Assembly (NCBI GenBank): GCA_037447605.1
Contig: CM074809.1
Coordinates: forward strand, 2,880,158-2,944,157
Origin: Zygnema circumcarinatum
Lineage: Eukaryota; Streptophyta; Zygnematophyceae; Zygnematales; Zygnemataceae
Length of the DNA stretch: 64,000 nucleotides
Direction of reading: 5' to 3'
The translations under genes were made by a program, and so were the position numbers. This document shows, one piece after another, positions 34,299-43,978 of the stretch. Numbering within the stretch: the stretch's first letter is position 1; every line of letters starts with the position of its first letter. The notes under the pieces are model-generated. The model was not told the DNA's origin, ran no database searches, and worked only from the letters and a program-made list of their open reading frames with translations.

Positions 34299-37200
34299 AT
34301 GGCTGCCATGGTTGGCGGTGAGCTTACATCCTTCCGGATGGGGGCCAAGTGCCTGGCAGGCGTCGTAGGCCGTTCAGGGTCGAGGGCATTGAGTTCCTCA
34401 AGAACAAACGCTCCAATCGTGGGGCAAAAGCTGAAAGATGTTTTGGTGGGTGCCAAAAGGAACGTTAGAGGGTCGGTTTGCTGGAAAAGAACGGGCATAC
34501 TCTTTGCGAGAGGATGTTTGAACACAGGTGAACCGAAATCTACTCGTTCTATTCTAGAATTGCAGCAAATTTGTCGAAGCACTGGCGTGGCTTCTGTGAG
34601 GAATGCCTTTTCTTGGCATTGTTACAGCGGCAATGGTCTCGTTGCTTACAACTGGAGCCTTATTCGGTTATCTTGCCACTGTCGAAAAATCTTTAGCTGC
34701 CTAGGTTGCCATGTATATCAAATTGTCGTAAATTATACGTAACGCACTATTTAAATTGATGGACTGGTAGAACACTCAATACTGCTTGCATTTGTTTCAG
34801 CTACAATGCCAGAGTAGGGACATTCATTCCTCTGTCTCTACAATTAGAGTGGTACACAAGTTGAAATTCTCTGCATTTCGCGTCGGAAGTGATTCATAAG
34901 TTAAGCCACCGCATGTATTGAGTTTGGTCTTACTGGCGCATTAGAGATCATTGTATCATATTACTGTAAAATCATCCTCTGCCTGGGCTGGTCATGTTTG
35001 ATTCGCTAGGCTAGCCTTGGCCTCGTTTATTTGCTGAGGCCTTGTCCTAAAAGCAGTCTCCTCCATCGTGAGAGCGATTGCTCCTTCCCGCCCTAGTTTA
35101 GTGTGCTTTTGAAAAACATCGTACTCAAGTTTCTATATCTTACATGTATTCGATTTAAAGGCAGGATGTTGACGAAAATTGAGTTTCAATGCTGTTGATT
35201 AATGTTACAGGCACAGTCGGCGAAGGAGAACTTGCTCGCAAAAAGTGTGTTCCTTGTGAAGGGAAGGGCATGCAGCCATTGTCCCACGACGAAGTAAGGC
35301 TACTCCGTGAAAAGGTGATAATTCTCCCAACATGACGAGACTGACGTCAGCATCCCAGTTTTGTTATTGCTTTGCTTATCAGAATTTCTTTTTTTCAGTC
35401 AGGCCACCCTTTTGTATTTATCGAACCTCTGTCCCACTCCTGCCTACCTTTGCCTTTGTGTTGATACCTCCATTCTTTCCAATATACACAGAAGTTGTGG
35501 GTGCTCTGGAAATGCAGGTTCCTGACTGGCAACTTGTGGACGTAGACGGCATCCCTCGCCTACAACGTGCGTGGAAAGTGCGGAATTTCAGCAAAGGCCT
35601 GGAGTTCTTCCAACGAGTGGGAGAAGTAGCTGAGGCTGAAGGTATAATCGCAGCAGCCAATCACTCTGTCTCACGTCCTCTCAATTTTCCCTTCTATAAT
35701 GCTTGCCAGAAGGCAAGAGAGAACAGAAACACGAACACGTGCATTATGTCAGATAAAGGCAGCTTTGCGATTGGTTCCTCGTGTATTTTTATTGGATCTG
35801 TACCCTGCAGTTGTAGTTATGATCATTGAAGGTTGTGTGGCAGTCTGTATGATGATAGTCTCCTCTCCTTTGAGGCCCTACGGGTATTTTAAGTTATTTT
35901 TATTTTGTCAGATTTATGAGGTTGTCTGGTGAGGAGAAATTGTGCGCATCTATTAGTCCGAGCTCATTCTTGCCCATTTCCATCTCACCATGGAAAATGA
36001 AAAGGTCTAGACATCGATGGGGATATCGATTATACATTGTTTTTTTTTTGGATCTAATTGTTTTGGCCAGATGTGCTGAAACAACACTTTGCTGTGAGGG
36101 TGACCCTGTCAGTGCTGTATCGGCTTGTGCACAGGTCATCATCCCGACCTGCATTTGGTTGGCTGGAACAATGTCAGGGTTGATATTTGGACACATTCCA
36201 TTGGTAAGGCCATTTGTCTCAGACTTCTGATGGCAGGTAGTAATGGCATGTTCAACTTTGTGAACTCAAAGCAGAGGAGTCTCCAATGTTACGCACCTTT
36301 TTGGTGCATCAGATCTCTACATATGCCATTGCCAGGAAACTCTTGGGAAGAATTGCACCTTGTGATTCCTTAATGTATGTGTTCATAAGTTCAGGGAGCT
36401 AGTGTGAATTCATGTGGAATGCTTGCCTGCTCTCACGCTCTCCCCCTCCCCCTTCCCCTCCCCATCCCCCTCCGCCCACCCCCCTTCCACCTCCCCCTCC
36501 CCCTCCCCCTCCCCCTCCCCCTCCCCCTCCCCTCCTCCCTCCTCCCTCCCCCCTCCCCCTCCTCCCTCCCCCCTCCCCCCTCCCCCTCCCCCTCCCCCTC
36601 CCCCTCCCCCCTCCCCCTCCCCCTCCCCCCTCCCCCTCCCCTCTCCCCCTCCCCCTCCCCCTCCCCCTCCCCCTCCCCCCTCCCCCTCCCCCTCCCCCCT
36701 CCCCCCTCCCCCTCCCCCTCCCCCTCCCCCTCCCCCCTCCCCCTCCCCCTCCCCCTCCCCCCTCCCCCTCCCCCCCCTCCCCCTCCCCCTCCTCCTTCCT
36801 CCCTCCCTCCCTCCTTCCCCCTCCCCCCTCCCCCTCCCCCCACCCCCTCCCCCTCCCCCCTCCCCCCTCCCCCTCCCCCTCCCCCCTCCCCCTCCTCCTC
36901 CCCCTCCCCCTCCTCCCTCCCCTCCCCCTCCCCCCTCCCCCTCCCCCCTCCCCCTCCCCCCTCCCCCTCCCCCCTCCCCCTCCCCCTCCCCCTCCCCCTC
37001 CCCCTCCCCCTCCCCCTCCCCCCTCCCCCTCCCCCTCCCCCCTCCCCCTCCACCTCCCCCTCCCCCCTCCCCCTCCCCTCCCCCCTCCCCCTCCCCCCTC
37101 CCCCCTCCCCCTCCCCCTCCCCCCTCCCCCCTCCCCCTCCCTCCCTTCCCTCCTCCCTCCCTCCCTTCCTTCCCCCTCCCCCTCCCCCTCCCCCACCCCC

Positions 37201-37645
37201 TCCCCCCTCCCCCTCCCCCTCCCCCTCCCCCTCCCCCTCCCCCTCCCCCTCCCCCTCCCCCCTCCCCCTCCCCCCTCCCCCCTCCCCCCTCCCCCTCCCC
37301 TTCACAATCCCCTCCCTTTCCCCTTTCCTTCTCCTTTCTTTGGGGACATTCATTTTTTTCTTTAGTTGGATAAATGGCCTAAGGTACCTGGCATAATATG
37401 TTACTCTGTTAAAGCCAGTTTAGTTCCATACCCAACTTGATGGTAGGGCTCGTAACAAACGGCAAGATAGGATGTCAGGCGAACAGGCTGCATTCGTAAC
37501 CCTGAAGTTGACCGGCCTGACGATGATTTGTGCAGGTGGTTTACACGAAAATGACTTCATTCTTGCGGCTAAGATTGGTGAGCTCGATGTCGATGATCTG
37601 CTGCGGAAAAAGAAAGTACATACACCACCTCCCACGAGCGCTTGA
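34299..37645 (+). CDS. PCD: Pterin-4a-carbinolamine dehydratase, organellar plant type
   Basis: Dehydrates 4a-hydroxytetrahydropterins, recycling the cofactor of aromatic amino acid hydroxylases. Five exons join in frame: 34299-34527, 35211-35314, 35518-35641, 36135-36203 and 37536-37645 (TGA), 211 residues. The N-terminal 75 or so residues (MAAMVGGELTSFRMGAKCLA, then RSGSRALSSSRTN) are basic and Ser-rich, like a mitochondrial or plastid presequence. The mature part begins ARKKCVPCEGKGMQPLSHDE and contains VPDWQLVDVDGIPRLQRAWK and FSKGLEFFQRVGEVAEAEG. The active-site block is HHPDLHLVGWNNVRVDIWTH, then GGLHENDFILAAKI. It most resembles the plant PCD close to Arabidopsis At1g29810. Intron 4 (36204-37535) carries the CCCCCT tract. 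Confidence 0.93.
36430..37312 (+). repeat. CCCCCT-type hexamer tract in PCD intron 4
   Basis: About 880 bp of almost only C and T, built mainly from CCCCCT units with CCCT, CTCCT and CCCCCCT variants, a CTTCCTCC patch near 36790-36815 and a few A interruptions. The minus strand is (GGGGGA)n, with many closely spaced G-runs able to form G-quadruplexes. Its hexamer period gives long Pro/Leu/Ser or Gly/Arg/Glu open frames on both strands that are not genes. Confidence 0.97.
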
Positions 37646-38860
37646 AAAATTGTTTTGTAAACTCACCTGTACAGCGAATGCGGTAGCTTCTTGACTACAA
37701 GAACCGGTTTTGTCCGCAGATTACAGCTTTTTTTCAATCTTTGTATATAGTTCATTCGTGTTGGATTTAATGAGTTTCGCAGCGGTACTGTTGACTCCTC
37801 TGGTGTGACTCTATACTGTCCTTAACCTAATATCCTACATCATCCATGGTGATGGTTTGATTTGGTATCGGACCACCTCTTCAAGAGCCATCGCTGCGTT
37901 GACTGTTCTTTTCTCTGAATCGACCTCACTTGAAGATTCGAGTAGAACTCCGACTGTTTGGCCAACCTATTGCAGTCAGTAAAAATGCTCCATAAGTTTG
38001 AGATGAAGATTGGCTGCCTCCAGTAATTTCCAGACCTTCCAAACCTCCAATTATAACCTTTATGCCTCGAACTTCCTCACCTCCCCAACCAGCAGTGACT
38101 TTGTGAGTAGTGGGTCACCACCATCGATAAAGCACCCCAACCGACCAACACGGCACAGATGGGAAAGTCACCGAAAGGAGAAAAAAAAACAGAACAACAC
38201 TTTGCATACAAGAAGGCCAATGCGTTTGTACGGTGAGGCCGCCAAAATCTCCCTGAAAATCAAAACCAGCTGCAGCCCAGGCAGCGCTGTCCCCCTACCC
38301 CCTCTCTTCTTCTGCTACTAGTTACAACTAGTAGAGCAAAAATCCCCTTCCCAGAGAATTCCTCGTGCGAAAGAGCCTACAGCCATAGATGCACCTTCGG
38401 CCATGGCTCGTCCTTGTACACCTCAATTACTAAATCACAACAAAACATCTCATAGGTTAAGTCTAACCTCCCTGCTGTGACTGGAATTTTTGGCAACAAC
38501 ATCACCATTTTGCACATGCACATTATGAAGCGTTCAACCCCTCTTCCTACCGCTTGCCCGGTATCTAGCACCTTCCCTACAGTAACTGCCCCTAGGGTGA
38601 TCCACGTCAACCTTCTCCTCCTCTAAAATTAGATGTCTCACCTACTCTCGAAGCCGTTGGTCGCACCACATTTGGAAACACACAGTCGGTGTCAGTGCGA
38701 CTTCAAGGCCCTACTGTTCCTCTGACAGGCCTTTCTTTTTCTTTTTAACTGCAGGACATCCCCTTCAAGAACCTACCTCCCTCTGATTCCTAACCTATGC
38801 AGCAGGCATCGAACTCCTTGCGGATCAGAGCTGACCTTGCTGGCTCCTCTTTCTCTCTCT
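37646..38860. other. Gap between the convergent PCD and hnRNP genes
   Basis: 1.2 kb of mixed sequence without a recognisable coding motif. It holds the 3' UTRs of both genes, including a poly-A stretch near 38180-38192. Confidence 0.45.
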
Positions 38861-40881
38861 TTACCCAGATCGTTCACCCGCAGACGGATAAGGCCTGAAG
38901 CGAGTGTCAGGGGCTCGCTGCGTCTGCCTTCCCGCACCATAGCCGGCACCATAGCCTCCGCTCCCGTTTGCACTGCCGTCCCCTGCGACACCATACGATG
39001 CCGAAGTGACTCCTGCACCAGTGTAGTCCGCTCCCCCTGCTGTCCTCCCCCAAGCACTTTGGTCATAGCCTCCACTGCCATAGATGTCATTGTACCCTGA
39101 ATAGGCTCCTCCAGCTGCAGCCCCACTCCCATATCCTGTCGAGCTTCCATAACCACTTTGCCTGGCACCTCCATAACCACCTGCTGCTGAGCCGTACCCT
39201 TCAGCGCCATATCCATAAGCTCCACTCGCCCCATAAGCAGCGCCAGCCCCTGCCCCAGCTGGACTCCCTTGCCCTCCTGCTGTGGCAGCTGCGCCAGAAC
39301 CCCAGCCAGCAGCATTCCCATATTGGCTGCCTCCGCCACTTCCGGCCCCATAGCCTGATGCAGCCCCTGACCCATACCCAGCAGCCCCACTTCCCCAGGA
39401 GCTTCTGCCAGCCCCAGAACCGCCATAGGCACTCCCTCCGCCGCCGCTTCCGTACCCTGCCGCTCCATAACCCCCCCCAGCTGCAGCTCCATATCCACTC
39501 CCATAACTAGACGCTGCAGAACCGTAGCCTGCACCGCTTCCATAGCCGCTCCCTCCGTAGCCATTGTTCATACCCCCTCCATACCCACCATTTCCACCAT
39601 ATCCAGCAGCTGCCCCATAACCTCCACTGCCGTATCCGCCATACCCCCGTCCACCTGAGCCCGGGAATCGCGCTTCTCCACGCCCCGCATAGCCGGGGCT
39701 GGAGCTGTAGCCGCCACTGTAGCCTCCACCACGCCCCCCCCCAAACCCGCCACGACCCCCTCCACCACTCTGCCCTCCAGACGACGCGTCTTTTGGAACG
39801 GCCTTCTTCACCTCCACCATCTTATCGTTTAGTTCATGAAAATGCTTTAAGAGAACATTTTCCACTGCTTCCTCACTGTCAAATGTAATGAAGCCAAACC
39901 CTCTCGGCCGCTGCGTATTATGATCATACATAACAACGACATCTGTAATAGTGCCAAATTGCTCAAAGTACTTGCGAAAGTCGTCTTCTGTCACAGACGA
40001 CGCAAGACCACCCACAAAGATTTTCTTCACCCTGCCAGCTCCTCCTGCAGAAGCACCTCCTCCGCCTCCTCCGCCTGCTCCAACCCGAGAAGCATTCTGC
40101 TGTTCCTCGCGGGGGACTGCCTTCTTCGCCTCCACCTGCCACGCGTGAAAAAAGACAAAAAAAGGTACCTTTCTGCATATGAGAGGGGAGATCCTTTCTG
40201 TGTTCGGAGAAGTGACAGAAAGACAATGCTGTTCTCAGAAATAGAATCTTGTGGTAATGAGAATCATCCAAATGTGCAGAGAGCCTGCCTGTAGTTAGAG
40301 GCTTCTCCGGGAGGCATGAAATAAAGATAGTCCAGGAATTGCAGCAAAATAATGCGCATAAGACAATACGGATCTAGCCCTACAATGTGCTGAGTAAAAT
40401 TTTCTAATGCATGTGAAAATGCATTCAGAAATCTCACAGATCTATAGGAAAAAGAAACAATTCGCAGGATCTGGTCAACTGAAATCCAAGAGTCCACTCA
40501 TATTCCAGTGCTCTCTTCGGAACGCCGCAAACTCCGATCCAATATCACCTCCAAAAACCAAATGCTTTACAGCGAAGTTTTAGCGGATCTGAATTCCTTG
40601 TATGCTCCCAACCCCTCCTTCATTCCTCTCCCTCACGCTACCTTTCCTCCCATTCTCACCTGCCGGCCATCAATTGTGTGCTTTTCCTGCACAACGCGAT
40701 CTGCGACAGAAGGATCCGAAAATATGACAAATCCGAATCCTCGCGCCCTCCCTGTTGCTCGATCCTTCATAATGACTGTCTCCCGCACTTCGCCGTACAC
40801 GCCAAAGTAGTCTCTCAGCTTCTCCTCAGTCGTCTCCCACGAGATCCCTCCCACAAACAGCTTCCCCTGGTCGGAATCCAT
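38861..40881 (-). CDS. hnRNP A/B-type protein with two RRMs and a Gly/Tyr-rich tail
   Basis: Exons 40881-40660 and 40135-38861 join at phase 0 to give 498 residues. The N-terminus is MDSDQGKLFVGGISWETTEE, identical in layout to plant hnRNP1-type proteins. RRM1 (residues about 7-85) has RNP2 LFVGGI and RNP1 RGFGFVIF. RRM2 (about 112-190) has RNP2 KIFVGGL and RNP1 RGFGFITF, preceded by VKK. A Gly/Ala-rich linker joins them. The C-terminal 300 or so residues are dominated by Gly, Ser, Tyr and Ala with repeated GYGSG and GYGAA units, a prion-like low-complexity domain of the kind that drives phase separation in hnRNPs. Such proteins bind mRNA and act in splicing and mRNA fate. A CT-rich leader precedes the start. 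Confidence 0.93.
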
Positions 40882-42054
40882 CTCTCCCTCCCTTCCCTCT
40901 CCCCCTCTCTCGCCCCCCTCTCCTCCCTCCCACTCCAGATCGCCGCCTCCTTGTTTCCCCGCCGTTAACGGCTGATCTCCGCGGCCCCACCGCCCCTGCT
41001 GCCCGATTGCGACCCCATGTCGGAGAGAGAGAGCGAGAGAGAACGAGAGAGAGAGAGAGAGGGAGGGAGAGAGGAGCAAGAGTGGGTTCAGGTCCCCCTC
41101 TGTGGGCCCCGCCTCGCCGCGAGGCGGCCGTGGTCCCGCGGGGGGGGGGGGCCGCCGCCGCACGTGTGGCGGGGAGGCGCCCCGCCGGTGTGAACGGGGG
41201 AGCGGGGCCGCCGGGGGACCTCGGGCAGCACCCGTCGATGGGTACAGATCGACGGCGGAGGGAGGCCATTGCGCACGTATAATCTACGGTTTTTCGGAGA
41301 AGCCGGGAGAGATCGGACGGCTGGCGTCAATCTGTGGCTGCCGAGAGCGGGACACGCCGGCGAATGGGAGGCGGGGGCAGATGCCTCGCCAATATTCGCC
41401 GAGCCGTACGGCGGGACGGGGGAAATGCGAGGGAAAGAGCTACAAATGGGGTATAGCGTAGAACTAGAAGGGGGCAAATGGGGTACAATGAAGAATTAGA
41501 AGGGGCAAATTGGGTACAGCACGGAATTGAAGGGGGGAAAATGGGGTACAGTTGGGCGAATGAAATGTCTGCGTTGACTTTGGCGGGCATTACAGTTTGG
41601 GTCCCCTCCGAGTTTCCGTTGACTCGTTTTTAGGGCCGTCGCGGGTGTACGACCGTGATGACGCAACGGCCCGAAACGTGATGACGTCATGTTCAGTTGC
41701 AGTTTGCGGCGAGAATCCTCTTCGGAGGTTTCAATGGCTTTCGGGGGTCGGACCTGGCACGCGTCGAGGGGATCCCCGGGAACTTATGAGCCAATCCAAC
41801 TTTGCCACGTGTCATTCAGGGTTGTACGGCTTTCCCCCGATTGGCCGGTTACGAGGGTGCCGGCCGACGCCTGGCCCGAAAACCTTCAAATCGGCTCAAG
41901 GGGCTGTCCGGGTGCCACGTGGCGTCTCGGGCATCACGACGTCGCCGCTGACGCAAGTTGGGTTCGCCTTCAGGTTGACACTTGCCAACCGCGCGACGTG
42001 ACAGACGGTTTTTGACAAAAAAAGTCGAACTGGTAGAAGCCGCTCGAAAAATGA
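40882..42054. other. GC-rich hnRNP 5' flank with a GA run
   Basis: From 41015 to 41075 the plus strand has (GA)n-rich sequence, probably part of the CT-rich leader of the hnRNP gene. From 41080 to 41420 it is highly GC-rich with a G10-class run near 41141-41150. Nothing coding is recognised. A degenerate minisatellite (annotated separately) lies at 41445-41552. Confidence 0.5.
41445..41552 (+). repeat. Degenerate minisatellite of 31-34 bp units
   Basis: Four units each begin with a variant of CAAATGGGGTACA and end GAATTAGAAGGGG or a near variant: CAAATGGGGTATAGC, CAAATGGGGTACAATG, CAAATTGGGTACAGC, AAAATGGGGTACAG. No coding potential is seen. Confidence 0.8.
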
Positions 42055-42450
42055 AGGGATCAACCATTGGAACGATTGCAACCATTGGATTCAATGGTTG
42101 CCAGCCATTCAACCATTGGTTGGGGAGTTTGTTACTTTGTTTAGTTTTTAATCTGGAATTCATCCATGTTTATTTGCATTTGGTTAAAGCAGGTACTCCC
42201 GTTGACTATGAAACCTGAGTCCGAATCCAGGAGACGGCACACAAATTTTTTTGCTTCTTAGGTAATCGTTCCAATCATTGCAATGGTTGCCAGCCATTTG
42301 ACGCCATTGGTTGCGTCCAATGATTGCGACTGCCAACCATTCCAATGTTTGCAAACCACTGGCGTCGGACGGAATGAACCCCGGATCATTTGGACGGCCA
42401 ACCATTGCCATCCAATGGTTGGCAATGGTTGCCGACCCATTGGTCCGACC
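42055..42450. repeat. CCAATGG/CCATTGG cluster
   Basis: Repeated TCAACCATTGGAACGATTGC, CAACCATTGGATTCAATGG, CATTCAACCATTGG, CAATGGTTGCCAGCC, GCCATTGGTTGCG, CCAACCATTCCAATG, and CATCCAATGGTTGGCAATGG. Interspersed with ordinary sequence, and followed within about 330 bp by a retroelement tail. Confidence 0.7.
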
Positions 42451-42774
42451 TGTGAAGGGCTTCAGCTCTCGAAGGCATGTATTCCATGGAGCCATGGTCA
42501 ATGCGACTGCGGGGCGATTGTCGGTTGTCTGTTTTGGTTTCCGAGTATGAATTGCAAACTTGTGTTATAGTCTAGCACTGGCGCAGTTGCACTGAATTGT
42601 CCCGGACTTGCAGCACGTACGTCGAAGGTACGGTACGGTGGACCGTGCCAAGGGCAAGTTCTAAGTTCTACAGTACTGTACTTTGTATTTACGGCCCAGA
42701 GAGGATAATTGTACTGTCAGATACCATACGGTTTGAAACCATACGGTCATAAAGGCTAGGCTATGCAGTGTAGC

Positions 42775-42925
42775 AAGAGCTGGAAGCGGAGATCCGCTCA
42801 AAGATTTTCTTTCGTTCCAAGGTCATTTGTGACCATTTCACCCTCGGTTTACCCTCGGTTTTTTTCTTTTTTCCATGGTACCTTTGGCATCGCCATCGTG
42901 AAATCAATGCCAATTCCAGCTTGAC
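42775..42925 (+). repeat. Retroelement 3' tail, copy 3
   Basis: Landmarks in order: AGGTCATTTGTGACCATTTC, a duplicated ACCCTCGGTTT, TTTTCCATGGTACCTTTGGC and ATCGCCATCGTGAAATCAATG. More diverged than copy 1; no upstream ORF. Confidence 0.6.
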
Positions 42926-43978
42926 GGCGTTGAATCCTCTGTACACACTAGAGAGATTTCAGATTTTAGAAATGCTTGGAAATTTTAGAATTCGAAGTCA
43001 ATACAAGCTTTCCTACAAAGCACATTGAAGCAGCGATATTCAAAGCACTTCCTTCAAAATTCAATATGGATCCTAACACGTGTCCAAGGGTCCATCATTC
43101 CCGTAGCATGTCCTTCGAGCCCAAAGCTCATTAACCACTCCACTTCAAATCTCGCGTCCCTCGAAAATGGTCCAAAGACGCCGCTCCATGTAAATTCCGC
43201 ATGACACTTTGGGGGAAGTTGGGAACCCCGCCGGCTCCTAGTCGGCCATGCAGCCCCATGCAATGCGCGCCGCACGCGCCCCCCAAAAACTCGGCTTCCT
43301 AGACAAATGTCGCCGCCAGTTCCAAGCCCATCATCCATCATGCCATGCGGCCCCGAACTTTGCCCAGTCAGTGCCAGCCCACCGCCCGGGCCCGCCGCCC
43401 CGGGCCGTCGGGGACTTCGGTCCGCCAAAAAACAATGGCCTAGCCCGGGCAGCCAGTCCCGGTCAATCGGCAAGCGGCGTCGCGCGCCACCGCGAATCAC
43501 AACGCGCCTGACCGGAGCCAAAACGTTTCGTCTACTGGCCGTCTGGGGCCGCGTCTTGTCACGCATTCAAACTTTGTGCACTCGAAGCGGAGCTGGACGC
43601 GAGGATCTCGCGAACTCCAAGACCTCTCCAGCGCTGCTCGCGGAGGGCCGTCCGATCTGGGATCGGGGAAGATCGGACGGCCCCGGAGCTGCCAAATGGC
43701 AGGTGCGCTCACATTTGGCCACGTCGGCTCCAGTGCCCTCCTGTGCAGGAGCCTCGGTGGAGCTTCAGGTGCTCGGCGCCATGGCGGCAGGTCAAGCGTT
43801 TCTTGGAGCTGCCGGGGACGATAGGGGCAGGGCTGCGGGAGGTTGCGGCTGTGGGGAAGTGGCCGTGGAAGTCGAGGTGTTTTCTGCGGAGGAGTAGGAG
43901 GGAAGGAGAAGCTGAGGGGTGAAGGGCATTAAGGAGACTGTGAGCAAGCAAAGAGTAAAGATTTTTGGAGGAGCTGCT
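42926..43978. other. 5' flank of the SBH gene, GC-rich
   Basis: AT-rich at the start and strongly GC-rich from about 43200 to 43860. Overlapping open frames on both strands follow from composition; the only structure is the hairpin noted separately. The promoter and 5' leader of SBH must lie here. Confidence 0.5.
43645..43683. repeat. Perfect 14-bp hairpin upstream of the SBH gene
   Basis: GGGCCGTCCGATCT (43645-43658), an 11-nt loop, then AGATCGGACGGCCC (43670-43683). Twelve of these bases (AGATCGGACGGC) recur near 41310. It lies about 300 bp upstream of the sphinganine hydroxylase ATG. Whether it is a terminator-like, MITE-end or regulatory structure cannot be told here. Confidence 0.8.

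Noticed and set aside
36412-37365. Long Pro/Leu/Ser or Gly/Arg/Glu open frames of more than 300 codons on both strands
   Set aside because: Produced entirely by the stop-free CCCCCT repeat inside a PCD intron; no codon bias, start context or splice pattern.
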